From Bacillus sp. FJAT-49736 (GTDB lineage: Bacteria > Bacillota > Bacilli > Bacillales > Bacillaceae_C), in contig NZ_JAGYPI010000001.1 in assembly GCF_018343615.1 (NCBI RefSeq), positions 620,001 to 684,000 on the forward strand: 64,000 nucleotides of DNA, in the 5' to 3' direction. This document shows positions 1-8,262 of the stretch, one piece after another (positions within the stretch are counted from its first letter, which is position 1; each line of letters starts with the position of its first letter). The notes under the pieces were generated by a model. It was not told the origin of the DNA, did no database searches, and saw nothing but the letters and a program-made list of their open reading frames with translations. The translations under genes were made by a program, and so were the position numbers.

Positions 1-372
1 CATGTTCAAGTAGGGAATAGTCTCGAGCATGCATTATTAGTCTTAACAAAAAGTGGATATTCTGCTATCCCTGTACTGGATGCACAATTTAGATTACACG
101 GGTTAATCAGCTCTTCGCTAATTACTGAATCAATATTAGGACTTGAAAGAATCGAATTTGAAAAATTAAGTGATTATAAAGTGGAAAATGTCATGACGAC
201 TAAAATTCCTCGTGTTAAGCTTGCGGACCAGTTCGAAAAAGCGCTAGCTTTACTAATTGATCATCCGTTTTTATGTGTGGAGGATGATGAAGGTTTCTTT
301 GCTGGAATCTTTACTCGAAGAACATTGCTGAAAGAGCTTAATCATCATATACACAAGCTAAATCATTTTTAG
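1..372 (+). CDS. cbpB: CbpB/DarB-like CBS-domain protein, 3' part only
   Basis: The reading frame is open from base 1, so the 5' end lies outside the window. The visible 123 codons hold the end of one CBS motif (SGYSAIPVLD) and a second CBS half (KVENVMTTKIPRV followed by CVEDDEGFFAGIFTRR). This matches the C-terminal part of B. subtilis YkuL, now CbpB/DarB. In that species the protein is a cytosolic receptor for cyclic di-AMP. Its ligand-free form binds the (p)ppGpp synthetase Rel and pyruvate carboxylase. Position directly upstream of ccpC is the B. subtilis arrangement. A terminator follows at once. Identity is by motif and synteny; the N-terminal CBS domain cannot be seen. Confidence 0.85.
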   Translation, partial: HVQVGNSLEHALLVLTKSGYSAIPVLDAQFRLHGLISSSLITESILGLERIEFEKLSDYKVENVMTTKIPRVKLADQFEKALALLIDHPFLCVEDDEGFFAGIFTRRTLLKELNHHIHKLNHF

Positions 373-373
373 A

Positions 374-400
374 AAAGCTCCCATATCGGGAGTTTTTTTT
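374..400 (+). terminator. Intrinsic terminator after cbpB
   Basis: The stem CTCCC (378-382) pairs with GGGAG (388-392) around a 5-nt loop and is followed by a run of nine T. It starts just after the cbpB stop codon, so much of the cbpB transcript should end before ccpC. Confidence 0.8.
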
Positions 401-447
401 TGAAATAATCAAAATTACCATAATGACATGGGAAAATAAGAAACCTA

Positions 448-495
448 TATAATGAAAACAGTATATATTTAAGATATAATATAAGAAAAACTTAT
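448..495 (+). promoter_or_regulatory. ccpC promoter region with CcpC-type operator
   Basis: ATAA (481-484), seven bases, then TTAT (492-495) fits the ATAA-N7-TTAT recognition dyad known for CcpC. It lies 15 bases before the ccpC start codon. TATAAT hexamers occur at 448-453 and 475-480, either of which could be a -10 box; no good -35 was found. In B. subtilis one ccpC promoter immediately upstream of the gene is repressed by CcpC itself. A dyad here suggests the same autoregulation. Confidence 0.6.
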
Positions 496-509
496 ATGAG
501 GAAAAATAG

Positions 510-1397
510 ATGTCAACAACCGAATTCCACCTATTGTCAGTTTTGGCCGAAGAAATGAATATGAGAAAAGCAGCCGAACGGCTTTTTGTTTCTCAGCCAG
601 CATTATCTCAACGTTTGCAAAATATAGAGAAACAGTGGGGAACAAAATTATTTATCAGAACTCAAAAAGGACTTACATTAACTCCCTCTGGGGAGCTTGT
701 CATTCGTTTTGCGAATGAAGTACTGGAGAAAGAAGAAAAGGTACGGGAAGAATTGCAATCTTTAGATTCGAAGGTGCATGGAACATTAAAAATTGCCTGC
801 GCTTCGATTGTCGGCCAAAATTGGCTACCACAGGTACTGAAGTGTTTCGTTGATAAATATCCTTTAGCGAAAATTTCTCTTATTACCGGATGGAGCAGTG
901 AGATTTTAAAGTCCTTATATGAGGATGAGGTGCATATAGGAATTTTGCGAGGCTCAACTGACTGGAAAGGTCCTAAAATTCATTTGTTTGAAGATACTTT
1001 GTATCTTGTTGATAAAGAAATTAACAAAATAGAAGATGTGTTAAAAACGGATCGGCCGTTTATCCAATTCAAAAGTGATTCTAATTATTACCAGGAAATA
1101 CAGGATTGGTGGCATCGCGAATTCCAAACAACTCCCAAGAACACAATTGTAGTAGATCAAATTGAAACATGTAAGCAAATGACATTTAATGGTATCGGAT
1201 ATGCTATCTTGCCTGCCATTACCTTAAATGGATCAGTCAAAGGGATCAACAAAATTCCGCTTAAGGGAGGTCATGATCAAAGACTGAAACGTGACACATG
1301 GTTGCTTGGTTATGAATCCGCATTTGAATTAAGACAGGTACAAGCTTTCATTGATGTGGTCAATGATTTCTTAGCTACTCAGCCACATACCTTCTAA
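510..1397 (+). CDS. ccpC: LysR-type regulator CcpC
   Basis: This 295-residue LysR-family protein has an N-terminal winged helix-turn-helix (about residues 4-62, including AAERLFVSQPALSQRL) and a C-terminal ligand-binding domain (about 90-290). It closely follows B. subtilis CcpC in length and in blocks such as SLITGWSSE. In that species CcpC is a citrate-responsive repressor of aconitase (citB) and citrate synthase (citZ). The start is ATG 510 with GAGG at 498-501. The B. subtilis flavodoxin genes ykuNOP, which lie between ccpC and dapH there, are missing here. A CcpC-type dyad sits just upstream, suggesting self-repression. Confidence 0.92.
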   Translation: MSTTEFHLLSVLAEEMNMRKAAERLFVSQPALSQRLQNIEKQWGTKLFIRTQKGLTLTPSGELVIRFANEVLEKEEKVREELQSLDSKVHGTLKIACASIVGQNWLPQVLKCFVDKYPLAKISLITGWSSEILKSLYEDEVHIGILRGSTDWKGPKIHLFEDTLYLVDKEINKIEDVLKTDRPFIQFKSDSNYYQEIQDWWHREFQTTPKNTIVVDQIETCKQMTFNGIGYAILPAITLNGSVKGINKIPLKGGHDQRLKRDTWLLGYESAFELRQVQAFIDVVNDFLATQPHTF

Positions 1398-1484
1398 AAT
1401 GAAATATACTTGTATAGAATGATTTACTCTGTTAAAGTAATGTGAGAAATAATTAATAAGAAATGCATGAAAGGGGAAACAAAC

Positions 1485-2195
1485 ATGAAAATGATGGATG
1501 CAAACGAAATTATCTCATTTATTTCAAATAGTAAAAAGTCTACACCTGTAAAGGTATACATAAAAGGGAATTTGAACGAAATAAATTTTGGAGAAGGCGT
1601 TCAAACATTTCTTAATGGCAATACAGGTGTTGTATTTGGAGAGTGGTCCGTAATTTCGGAAGCCATTAATACATATAAAAATCAAATTGAGGATTATGTA
1701 GTGGAAAATGACCGCCGTAATTCTGCTATTCCTCTCCTTGATTTGAAGGGTATCAATGCCCGTATTGAGCCTGGTGCAGTTATTCGTGATCAAGTTGAAA
1801 TTGGTAACAATGCTGTCATTATGATGGGGGCCGTAATTAATATTGGTGCGGTCATTGGGGAAGGTACCATGATCGACTTAAATGCGGTTTTAGGTGGGAG
1901 AGCCACGGTAGGTAAGAACTGCCATATTGGAGCTGGTGCGGTATTAGCTGGAGTAATTGAGCCTCCTTCTGCAAAACCGGTAATCATTGAAGATGATGTA
2001 TTAGTTGGTGCAAATGCCGTTATTTTAGAAGGTGTTACAGTAGGTAGAGGATCTGTAGTTGCTGCAGGTGCAATAGTAGTTAATGATGTACCGCCAAACA
2101 CCGTTGTAGCGGGTGTACCGGCAAAGGTTATTAAAGAAATTGATGAAAAAACAAAATCGAAAATTGAAATTAAACAAGAATTAAGAAAGTTGTAA
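1485..2195 (+). CDS. dapH: Tetrahydrodipicolinate N-acetyltransferase
   Basis: DapH transfers acetyl from acetyl-CoA to tetrahydrodipicolinate, opening the acetylated branch of the diaminopimelate/lysine pathway. The 236-residue product equals the B. subtilis length. It has an N-terminal cap domain (about 1-85) and then hexapeptide repeats of a left-handed beta-helix, visible as repeated [VIL]-G-x4 units between about residues 90 and 215. A frame extension to ATG 1467 exists, but AAAGGGG at 1470-1476 is spaced for ATG 1485, and the protein then begins [12 protein letters not shown] as in relatives. dapL follows 56 bases downstream, with a terminator hairpin between them. Confidence 0.95.
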   Translation: MKMMDANEIISFISNSKKSTPVKVYIKGNLNEINFGEGVQTFLNGNTGVVFGEWSVISEAINTYKNQIEDYVVENDRRNSAIPLLDLKGINARIEPGAVIRDQVEIGNNAVIMMGAVINIGAVIGEGTMIDLNAVLGGRATVGKNCHIGAGAVLAGVIEPPSAKPVIIEDDVLVGANAVILEGVTVGRGSVVAAGAIVVNDVPPNTVVAGVPAKVIKEIDEKTKSKIEIKQELRKL

Positions 2196-2204
2196 TTAGT
2201 AACT

Positions 2205-2232
2205 GCCTGGCAATGATTATGCCAGGCTTTTT
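2205..2232 (+). terminator. Hairpin terminator/attenuator between dapH and dapL
   Basis: GCCTGGCA (2205-2212) pairs perfectly with TGCCAGGC (2220-2227) around a 7-nt loop and is followed by five T. It lies inside a two-gene pathway unit with no obvious new promoter before dapL. Partial read-through that lowers dapL relative to dapH is therefore plausible. Confidence 0.7.
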
Positions 2233-2251
2233 ATAAAGGGGATATAGCATT

Positions 2252-3373
2252 ATGGAAAACATAAGTCCATTTATACAAATTAGACGCGACTTACACCAAA
2301 TCCCTGAACTAGGGTTTCAGGAATTTCAAACACAGACCTATTTATTGCACTATTTGGAATCATTGCCACAACAACGTCTACAAATCAAAGAATGGAAAAC
2401 AGGATTATTCGTTATGGTGGCTGGAACCAATCCTAATAAAATTATTGGGTACCGGACGGATATTGATGGGCTGCCAATTACCGAACAAACGAATCTTCCT
2501 TTTCAATCCAAGCATGAAGGTAAGATGCATGCATGTGGACATGACTTTCATATGAGCATTGCACTTGGCATCTTAACTCATCTAGTCCACCATCCGGTAA
2601 AAGATGATGTATTATTTATCTTTCAGCCGGCGGAGGAAGGACCAGGCGGTGCCTTGCCAATGCTTCAAAGTCCAATTATGCAGGAATGGAAGCCGGACAT
2701 GATTATGGCCCTTCATATCGCTCCGGAATATCCTGTCGGTACTATCGCGATTAAAGAGGGTCTGCTATTTGCTAACACATCTGAATTATTTATCGATTTA
2801 AAGGGTAAGGGAGGGCATGCTGCATATCCACATCAAACAAAGGATATGGTAGTTGCAGCGTCCTACTTGGTAACTCAACTCCAATCCATCATTTCAAGAA
2901 ATGTTGATCCATTGGACAGTGCTGTTATTACAATTGGAAAAATAACAGGCGGAACCGTCCAGAATATAATTGCTGAAACCTCTAGAGTTGAAGGTACAAT
3001 ACGGACGCTATCAGTAGAAGCAATGCAAAAGGTTAAGCACCGGATAGAGGCAGTTGTTTCTGGGATCGGTGCAAGCTTTGAATGTGAAACGAGCATTGAT
3101 TATGGCTCGATGTATCATCAAGTATATAATCACGAAGAACCCACGCGAGATTTCATTAAATTCTTAAAAAACAGGGAAGATGTTCACGTTTTTATTTGTA
3201 AGGAAGCAATGACTGGTGAGGATTTTGGCTATATGCTCAAGGAAATCCCTGGTTTTATGTTTTGGCTGGGTGTAGATTCTCCATACGGACTTCATCATGC
3301 TATGCTTACACCTGATGAAAAAGCCATTGACCTTGCAATTAAGACTGTTTCTGAATATTTATCCATACTTTAA
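2252..3373 (+). CDS. dapL: N-acetyldiaminopimelate deacetylase (M20 family)
   Basis: This cytosolic M20-family metallohydrolase removes the acetyl group from N-acetyl-LL-diaminopimelate after DapH and the aminotransferase step. The 373 residues match B. subtilis YkuR. The metal and catalytic signatures are present: [18 protein letters not shown] (about 91-99), EEGPGGA (about 129-135) and EDFGYM near the C terminus. A dimerisation lid domain inserts at about 170-290. ATG 2252 is preceded by AAAGGGG at a normal distance. The aminotransferase of the pathway is not in the window. A strong terminator ends the unit. Confidence 0.94.
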   Translation: MENISPFIQIRRDLHQIPELGFQEFQTQTYLLHYLESLPQQRLQIKEWKTGLFVMVAGTNPNKIIGYRTDIDGLPITEQTNLPFQSKHEGKMHACGHDFHMSIALGILTHLVHHPVKDDVLFIFQPAEEGPGGALPMLQSPIMQEWKPDMIMALHIAPEYPVGTIAIKEGLLFANTSELFIDLKGKGGHAAYPHQTKDMVVAASYLVTQLQSIISRNVDPLDSAVITIGKITGGTVQNIIAETSRVEGTIRTLSVEAMQKVKHRIEAVVSGIGASFECETSIDYGSMYHQVYNHEEPTRDFIKFLKNREDVHVFICKEAMTGEDFGYMLKEIPGFMFWLGVDSPYGLHHAMLTPDEKAIDLAIKTVSEYLSIL

Positions 3374-3378
3374 AAAAG

Positions 3379-3408
3379 GTACACCTTGTGGAAGGGTGTA
3401 CTTTTTTT
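3379..3408 (+). terminator. Intrinsic terminator after dapL
   Basis: GTACACC (3379-3385) pairs with GGTGTAC (3395-3401) and is followed by seven T. It begins six bases after the dapL stop codon. Confidence 0.85.
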
Positions 3409-3478
3409 GCGAGGATAAGAGAGTATAAATTGTTACGCTATCCAGATTATTTAACAAAATTAAACCTGGCTAAGATCC

Positions 3479-3769
3479 AAGTGAAATTGTCACTTTCACT
3501 TTCAATTTCACCAAGTGAAATTGTCGCTTTCATTTTCAATTTCACCAAGTGAAATTGTCGCTTTCATTTTCAATTTCACCAAGTGAAATTGTCACTTTCA
3601 CTTTCAATTTCACCAAGTGAAATTGTCACTTTCACTTTCAATTTCACCAAGTGAAATTGTCACTTTCACTTTCAATTTCACCAAGTGAAATTGTCGCTTT
3701 CATTTTCAATTTCACCAAGTGAAATTGTCGCTTTCATTTTCAATTTCACTTTCACTTTCAATTTCACCA
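3479..3769. repeat. 34-bp tandem repeat array, eight hairpin units
   Basis: Eight head-to-tail 34-bp units start at 3479, 3513, 3547, 3581, 3615, 3649, 3683 and 3717, then a partial unit. Each contains the perfect 9-bp inverted repeat GTGAAATTG...CAATTTCAC, so each can form a hairpin. Two versions alternate: A (centre CACTTTCACT) and B (centre CGCTTTCATT), in the order A-B-B-A-A-A-B-B. The period is not a multiple of three and no long frame runs through it, so it is not a coding repeat. There are no unique spacers, which argues against CRISPR. Confidence 0.9.
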
Positions 3770-3876
3770 GCGCCTATCGGCTAACATTTTTCTACGTCTT
3801 CTCCCTTCGATAAGTCAACATCATGTGAAATTAAACTAAGAATTTCACTCAACCATACGCCGATGTGCAAGGCGCT
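3769..3876. repeat. Possible small inverted-repeat element next to the array
   Basis: AGCGCCT (3769-3775) and AGGCGCT (3870-3876) are inverted copies about 100 bases apart. Between them GTGAAATT (3825-3832) and AATTTCAC (3841-3848) form a second dyad that looks like a worn unit of the neighbouring array. The segment has no gene. It may be a non-autonomous element remnant. Short arms make this tentative. Confidence 0.35.
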
Positions 3877-4020
3877 TCCGCTTTTCTTAATGAAAAATAT
3901 TTTATTTTTGGTAATCTATTGTAAAATAGTAAAGGAAACTATTTTTTTGAAAATTTTGTAGGGTTTCAATGAAAATATTCGTTAAACCATTAGGAGGTTT
4001 TCATTTAGAAAAGGAGGACT

Positions 4021-4053
4021 ATGCTAGAAAAAGAAGAAATCTTCAATAAATAG
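4021..4053 (+). CDS. Possible 10-codon leader ORF upstream of the MoxR/VWA operon
   Basis: ATG 4021 is preceded by AAAGGAGG (4010-4017), a better Shine-Dalgarno than that of the downstream gene, and encodes MLEKEEIFNK before TAG at 4051. It ends 28 bases before the next start codon. It could be a regulatory leader peptide, a translation enhancer, or the remnant of a lost gene. There is no evidence of expression beyond the ribosome site. Confidence 0.3.
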   Translation: MLEKEEIFNK

Positions 4054-4081
4054 AAATTTAATGATAAAAATGGGGGCCAAT

Positions 4082-6490
4082 ATGAAGAAAATAATGAAGT
4101 GGACTATTCTTCCGTTAATAATTATCCTATCCTTCCTATTCTTAACCTCACCAGCATCAGCCAAGGGTGAAATTCAAGTTAAGGCGGATATTGGATATGA
4201 TGGTACAGTAAAAACCGGAAGAGGAGTCCCAGTACATATAAAGCTGATAAACAAAGGGGAAGATTTCAACGGAGATCTTCTTATCAATTTTGCTCCAACG
4301 TATAATTCAGGTGGTGCGAAGGTATTACATGTCCAAATACCGGCACATTCCCAAAAAAGCTATACCATCTCAATACCTGGATTTTCAGAAGATATGGGCT
4401 TTTCCAATGATAAGCAGCCATTTATACATTTATTTGAGGGGAAATGGCAGAATGGGCATGAAGCAGCCATTTCTGGGGCATTAACCGATCTACCTAAAGT
4501 ATTATCTTCGGATTCTGCAGCTATAGGTTTTTTGAGTGAAAATTATGATAGATTAAAAGAATTAAAGGTTCTACAGTTGGCAAATAGCAGTTCAAGCACC
4601 TTCTCCCTATCTAAGGATAATTTTCCGACGGATTCAACGGGGTTAGAATTTTTTGACTTCATCGTAGTCGATGAATTTGCCTTAACCACCTTAGATAGCA
4701 AACAACAGGATGCACTTCTTAACTGGGTTAAAAAAGGTGGAGTATTAATAGCCGGCGGAACTCCAAACGGTATTCAATCATTTGGAAAATTGCAATCTAG
4801 TATGCCTTTGGATTTAAACACGGAAACAACATTACATAATATATCTTTCTTAAAAAGCGATCCAAAGCCATCATTCAAAAGTCTTCCGATTTTTACGGGA
4901 AAGGTAGCTGATGACGCAAAGATCATTGTCTCTACAGAATCACACCCGGTTATTGTACAAAAATCAGTGGGGAGTGGAAAAATTGTACAGATGGCATTTT
5001 CCATTGGAGATGCCCCGCTTTCTTCGTGGCGAGGTTACAGTGGATGGTTCAGTAACCTTCTAGATAATTCGGAAAATACCAACTTAAAAGGAATGCTTAA
5101 GGATGACAACCTTTTTAATAATATGATGTATCAAATAGGGGATGTAAATGATTTATTTCCTTCTTCCTATTTTTCATTAGGTATTTTAATAGTCGTTTTA
5201 GTTGGCTATATCATTATAGTAGTTCCTGTAATGTATTTGTTTTTGCGTAAATTGGACAAAAGAGAACATGCATGGTGGCTAATCCCTGTCCTTTCCATTC
5301 TTTTTTCAGGGGGTATCTTTGCTACAGGAGCGAAGGATCGAATCGCTTCTCCACATGAAAATCAAATGGGAGTATATAAGGTTAATGAGGATGGAAGTTT
5401 ATTCGGTTTTTATACGTCAACCCTCATGTCTAATACTAGTGGCGACTATAAGGTCGAATACCCAATAAACGAATTAAACGCCATCCCATTTTTTCGCGTG
5501 AGTAATATGAATAATGGTCAGATATACAAACAGGCAACGCTTGAGGATAACCACAACCAGCAAGAATTAACATTTCCTAATGTGGAGTTTTGGTCGACCC
5601 GATCTTTTTATAGTTTTGCTCATAAGGATCACGTTGGTCAATTTATGGCTGATTTATCTTTACAGGATGGAAAATTAACAGGCAACATAAAAAATGAGTT
5701 TCCTTATAATTTTAAAACGCTGTATATATGGTCAGGTTCTAATACTTATGAGCTTGGTGCTGTAAAGAAAGGAGAGTCCGTAACGGTTAATAAGGACATC
5801 AATGAACCATTTTTGTCTTCTTTACAGTATACAGATAATATAGCGTATCAAATAAATATGAATAGAATGAATGCATCTGATATTGAGCCGATGAAAGAGG
5901 AAGTCTTAAAATTGGTGGCAGCACGAATCAACAATAGCGATTTAAATGATCCGGTAATAGTAGGGATTACAGAGGATGATGTAGTGAAGACAAATTTCGT
6001 GGGTAAGAAAATGAAGAGTGAAAAGCTTTCTTTCATTTACCAGCCCTTTCAAGTGAAAAACGATTTCAAAGGACCTTTCACTTTAGATTCTGAACAGATC
6101 TCCTTGAAAATAAAAGCTTTAAACGGCAATATCATCGATGAAAATACGGGACAAAAAGGTGTAGTGATGCTGGATGGCGGCGAATACGAATTAAATTATC
6201 AACTACCTCAACAGGTGATACCATCTAAAACAATATTGGAGGAAATAAGAATTGTATTAGAGGATAATGCACTTACCAAGTCGGAGGCTAATACGAATTA
6301 TAGAATTTTCGACTACTCTACGAATGAATATATAAAATTAAATTCAAAAAATAGAGTTGTTATATTACACGACCATCCGGAAAGGTTTGTTCTTAATAAC
6401 AAATTAAAGTTAAAGCTGATAAAAAGCGGGAATGAGCATCCAGAAGTGAAAATCCCGCAAATCACCTTGAAAGGGGATATTCGTCCATGA
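4082..6490 (+). CDS. Large secreted/membrane protein, first gene of MoxR/VWA operon
   Basis: The product (about 802 residues) starts with a signal peptide ending in SPASAKG (about 1-28), followed by a large extracytoplasmic part. Two hydrophobic segments lie at about 365-390 and 400-420, then a second large domain of about 380 residues. Residues about 180-240 (FIVVDEFALTTL, WVKKGGVLIAGG) resemble the glutamine-amidotransferase-like fold often fused to such proteins, but no catalytic triad was identified. I chose ATG 4082 because GGGGG at 4072-4076 fits it; ATG 4061 has no ribosome site. It overlaps the ABC ATPase gene by ATGA. Function unknown; the operon suggests an envelope-exposed partner of the transporter and VWA proteins. 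Confidence 0.8.
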   Translation: MKKIMKWTILPLIIILSFLFLTSPASAKGEIQVKADIGYDGTVKTGRGVPVHIKLINKGEDFNGDLLINFAPTYNSGGAKVLHVQIPAHSQKSYTISIPGFSEDMGFSNDKQPFIHLFEGKWQNGHEAAISGALTDLPKVLSSDSAAIGFLSENYDRLKELKVLQLANSSSSTFSLSKDNFPTDSTGLEFFDFIVVDEFALTTLDSKQQDALLNWVKKGGVLIAGGTPNGIQSFGKLQSSMPLDLNTETTLHNISFLKSDPKPSFKSLPIFTGKVADDAKIIVSTESHPVIVQKSVGSGKIVQMAFSIGDAPLSSWRGYSGWFSNLLDNSENTNLKGMLKDDNLFNNMMYQIGDVNDLFPSSYFSLGILIVVLVGYIIIVVPVMYLFLRKLDKREHAWWLIPVLSILFSGGIFATGAKDRIASPHENQMGVYKVNEDGSLFGFYTSTLMSNTSGDYKVEYPINELNAIPFFRVSNMNNGQIYKQATLEDNHNQQELTFPNVEFWSTRSFYSFAHKDHVGQFMADLSLQDGKLTGNIKNEFPYNFKTLYIWSGSNTYELGAVKKGESVTVNKDINEPFLSSLQYTDNIAYQINMNRMNASDIEPMKEEVLKLVAARINNSDLNDPVIVGITEDDVVKTNFVGKKMKSEKLSFIYQPFQVKNDFKGPFTLDSEQISLKIKALNGNIIDENTGQKGVVMLDGGEYELNYQLPQQVIPSKTILEEIRIVLEDNALTKSEANTNYRIFDYSTNEYIKLNSKNRVVILHDHPERFVLNNKLKLKLIKSGNEHPEVKIPQITLKGDIRP

Positions 6491-7422
6491 TTGAAATCAT
6501 AGATCTTACCAAACGATATGGAACGTTTACTGCTCTAGATTCTCTTAATCTAAAAATCGAAAAAGGAACGGTTTTTGGTTTCGTTGGACAAAACGGAGCG
6601 GGGAAATCTACCACCTTTTCGATTTTGGCGACCCTTTTGTCCCCAACATCCGGAACTGCTTATGTAAATGGCTTTAATATTGCAAAGGACCCGAAACTAG
6701 TAAGAAAGCAAATCGGATATATGCCCGATTTTTTTGGAGTATATGATCACTTAAGAGCGGATGAGTATCTTGATTTTTATGGTGCAAGCTACGGTATTCA
6801 GTCTGAGGAAAGGAAAAAATTGATTCCTCAGCTTCTCGAACTGGTGAATTTATCCCATAAGAAAGATTCTTATGTAGATGTTCTTTCACGAGGGATGAAG
6901 CAGAGGCTTTGCTTAGCGCGTTCCTTAATCCATGATCCGGAAGTACTGATTTTGGATGAACCTGCATCAGGATTAGACCCACGGGCAAGAGTGGAGATGA
7001 GGGAGATTTTGAAAGAATTAAAGACAATGGGGAAAACCATTTTAATTTCTTCTCATATCCTACCCGAACTTGCGGAAATGTGTGATGAGATTGGGGTTAT
7101 AGACGGCGGAAAACTTGTTGCCCATGGTACAGTGGCGGATATTCATAAACAATTACAAGCGGAGAAATTAATCATTGTAAAGGTGCATCAAGATCGGGAT
7201 AAGGCAATGCAATTTTTTGAGGATCAAGAAAAAGTATTGCATGTAGAAAGTCTCGAGGACGAAAATAGCTTCCAATTTGTATACAAGGGTGAAGATTTAT
7301 CACAAGTAAATCTATTGAAGCAAGCAATTACACATAATATTCCAATTGTTAGCTTCAAGGAATTAGAGACGAACCTAGAAGATGTCTTTATGGAAATAAC
7401 GAAGGGAGTCGAACTTACATGA
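6487..7422 (+). CDS. ABC transporter ATP-binding protein
   Basis: This 311-residue ABC ATPase has a Walker A motif (GQNGAGKST, about 36-44), a signature in the variant form LSRGMKQRL, and a Walker B followed by the D-loop (LILDEPASGLDP). The switch histidine is in SSHILPEL. A C-terminal extension of about 90 residues resembles those of ABC-2 type exporters. It overlaps both neighbours by ATGA, implying translational coupling with the membrane protein upstream and the permease downstream. It presumably energises the 7419-8258 permease; the substrate is unknown. Membership of a MoxR/VWA operon is the only hint at its role. Confidence 0.9.
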   Translation: MIEIIDLTKRYGTFTALDSLNLKIEKGTVFGFVGQNGAGKSTTFSILATLLSPTSGTAYVNGFNIAKDPKLVRKQIGYMPDFFGVYDHLRADEYLDFYGASYGIQSEERKKLIPQLLELVNLSHKKDSYVDVLSRGMKQRLCLARSLIHDPEVLILDEPASGLDPRARVEMREILKELKTMGKTILISSHILPELAEMCDEIGVIDGGKLVAHGTVADIHKQLQAEKLIIVKVHQDRDKAMQFFEDQEKVLHVESLEDENSFQFVYKGEDLSQVNLLKQAITHNIPIVSFKELETNLEDVFMEITKGVELT

Positions 7423-8258
7423 AACAATTATTCATTAATCCCGTATTAAATAAGGAATTTAAACTGAGGTTTCGCTCCTTAAAAACCTTCTTGGGACTCT
7501 TGGCATATTTAGTGGCAATTGGGATTATTGTCGTCGGATTTATCTACTTAATGACCAATTTCAGCGGTTCCGGCTTCTTTCGACCGGAAGAGAGCAAGCA
7601 AATGTTCATTATGCTTTCCTTCATCCAATTAGCATTAATTTTGTTCATTACACCAGGGCTTTCGGCAGGAATTATCAGCGGAGAGAGAGAGAGGCAAACA
7701 TTAAACATCTTGCTTACAACTACGCAAAGCTCAGCAAGCATTATTTTAAGTAAATTGTTTTCCTCTGTCTCCTACTTGCTACTTTTAATAATTGCAAGCT
7801 TGCCAGTTTATAGTATCGTTTTTCTTTTTGGGGGAGTTTCACCAGGAACACTATTATCCATTATGGGGTTTTATATTTTTACCATTTTGGCATATGCAAG
7901 TCTTGGAGCTTTTTTCTCTACTATAATTAGACGCACCATCATTTCGATTATTACCACTTATGGAGTGACGCTATTTTTAGCAGGTGGAACAGCCTTTTTA
8001 TTTTTAATCTCATTGAATTTTTCACGTGCACAGCAGTTAACGGAAAATATTTCTTGCTATTTGTTGGCAATGTTAAATCCACCAATTGTGCTGGGAAGTA
8101 TTCTCATACCGGATATCAAGGATGAGATTATTCGATTATCCGGTATTCAATTTCCGATTTGGGGTGCTTATATTATCAGTTATTTAGTAATTATTGCTGT
8201 TGTTTTGTTTGTAAGTATTGTTAAGCTTCGGCCAAACATGAATCCGAAAAATAGGTGA
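7419..8258 (+). CDS. ABC-2 type transporter permease
   Basis: The 279-residue protein has about six hydrophobic segments (near residues 22-44, 65-85, 110-135, 145-168, 175-197 and 245-268). Between segments 2 and 3 lies the sequence SGERERQTLNILLTT. That Gly-Glu-Arg-Glu-x-x-Thr pattern after the second helix is typical of ABC-2 permeases. It is coupled to the ATPase by an ATGA overlap and is followed four bases later by the next gene. It should form a homodimeric membrane channel with the ATPase. Substrate unknown. Confidence 0.87.
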   Translation: MKQLFINPVLNKEFKLRFRSLKTFLGLLAYLVAIGIIVVGFIYLMTNFSGSGFFRPEESKQMFIMLSFIQLALILFITPGLSAGIISGERERQTLNILLTTTQSSASIILSKLFSSVSYLLLLIIASLPVYSIVFLFGGVSPGTLLSIMGFYIFTILAYASLGAFFSTIIRRTIISIITTYGVTLFLAGGTAFLFLISLNFSRAQQLTENISCYLLAMLNPPIVLGSILIPDIKDEIIRLSGIQFPIWGAYIISYLVIIAVVLFVSIVKLRPNMNPKNR

Positions 8259-8262
8259 TAGA

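Noticed and set aside
1790-2101. 103-codon minus-strand frame inside dapH
   Set aside because: It mirrors the hexapeptide-repeat coding sequence; the Thr/Pro/Ala-rich translation is typical of an antisense shadow.
6674-7027. 117-codon minus-strand frame inside the ABC ATPase gene
   Set aside because: Antisense to conserved ATPase motifs with no ribosome site; a shadow frame.
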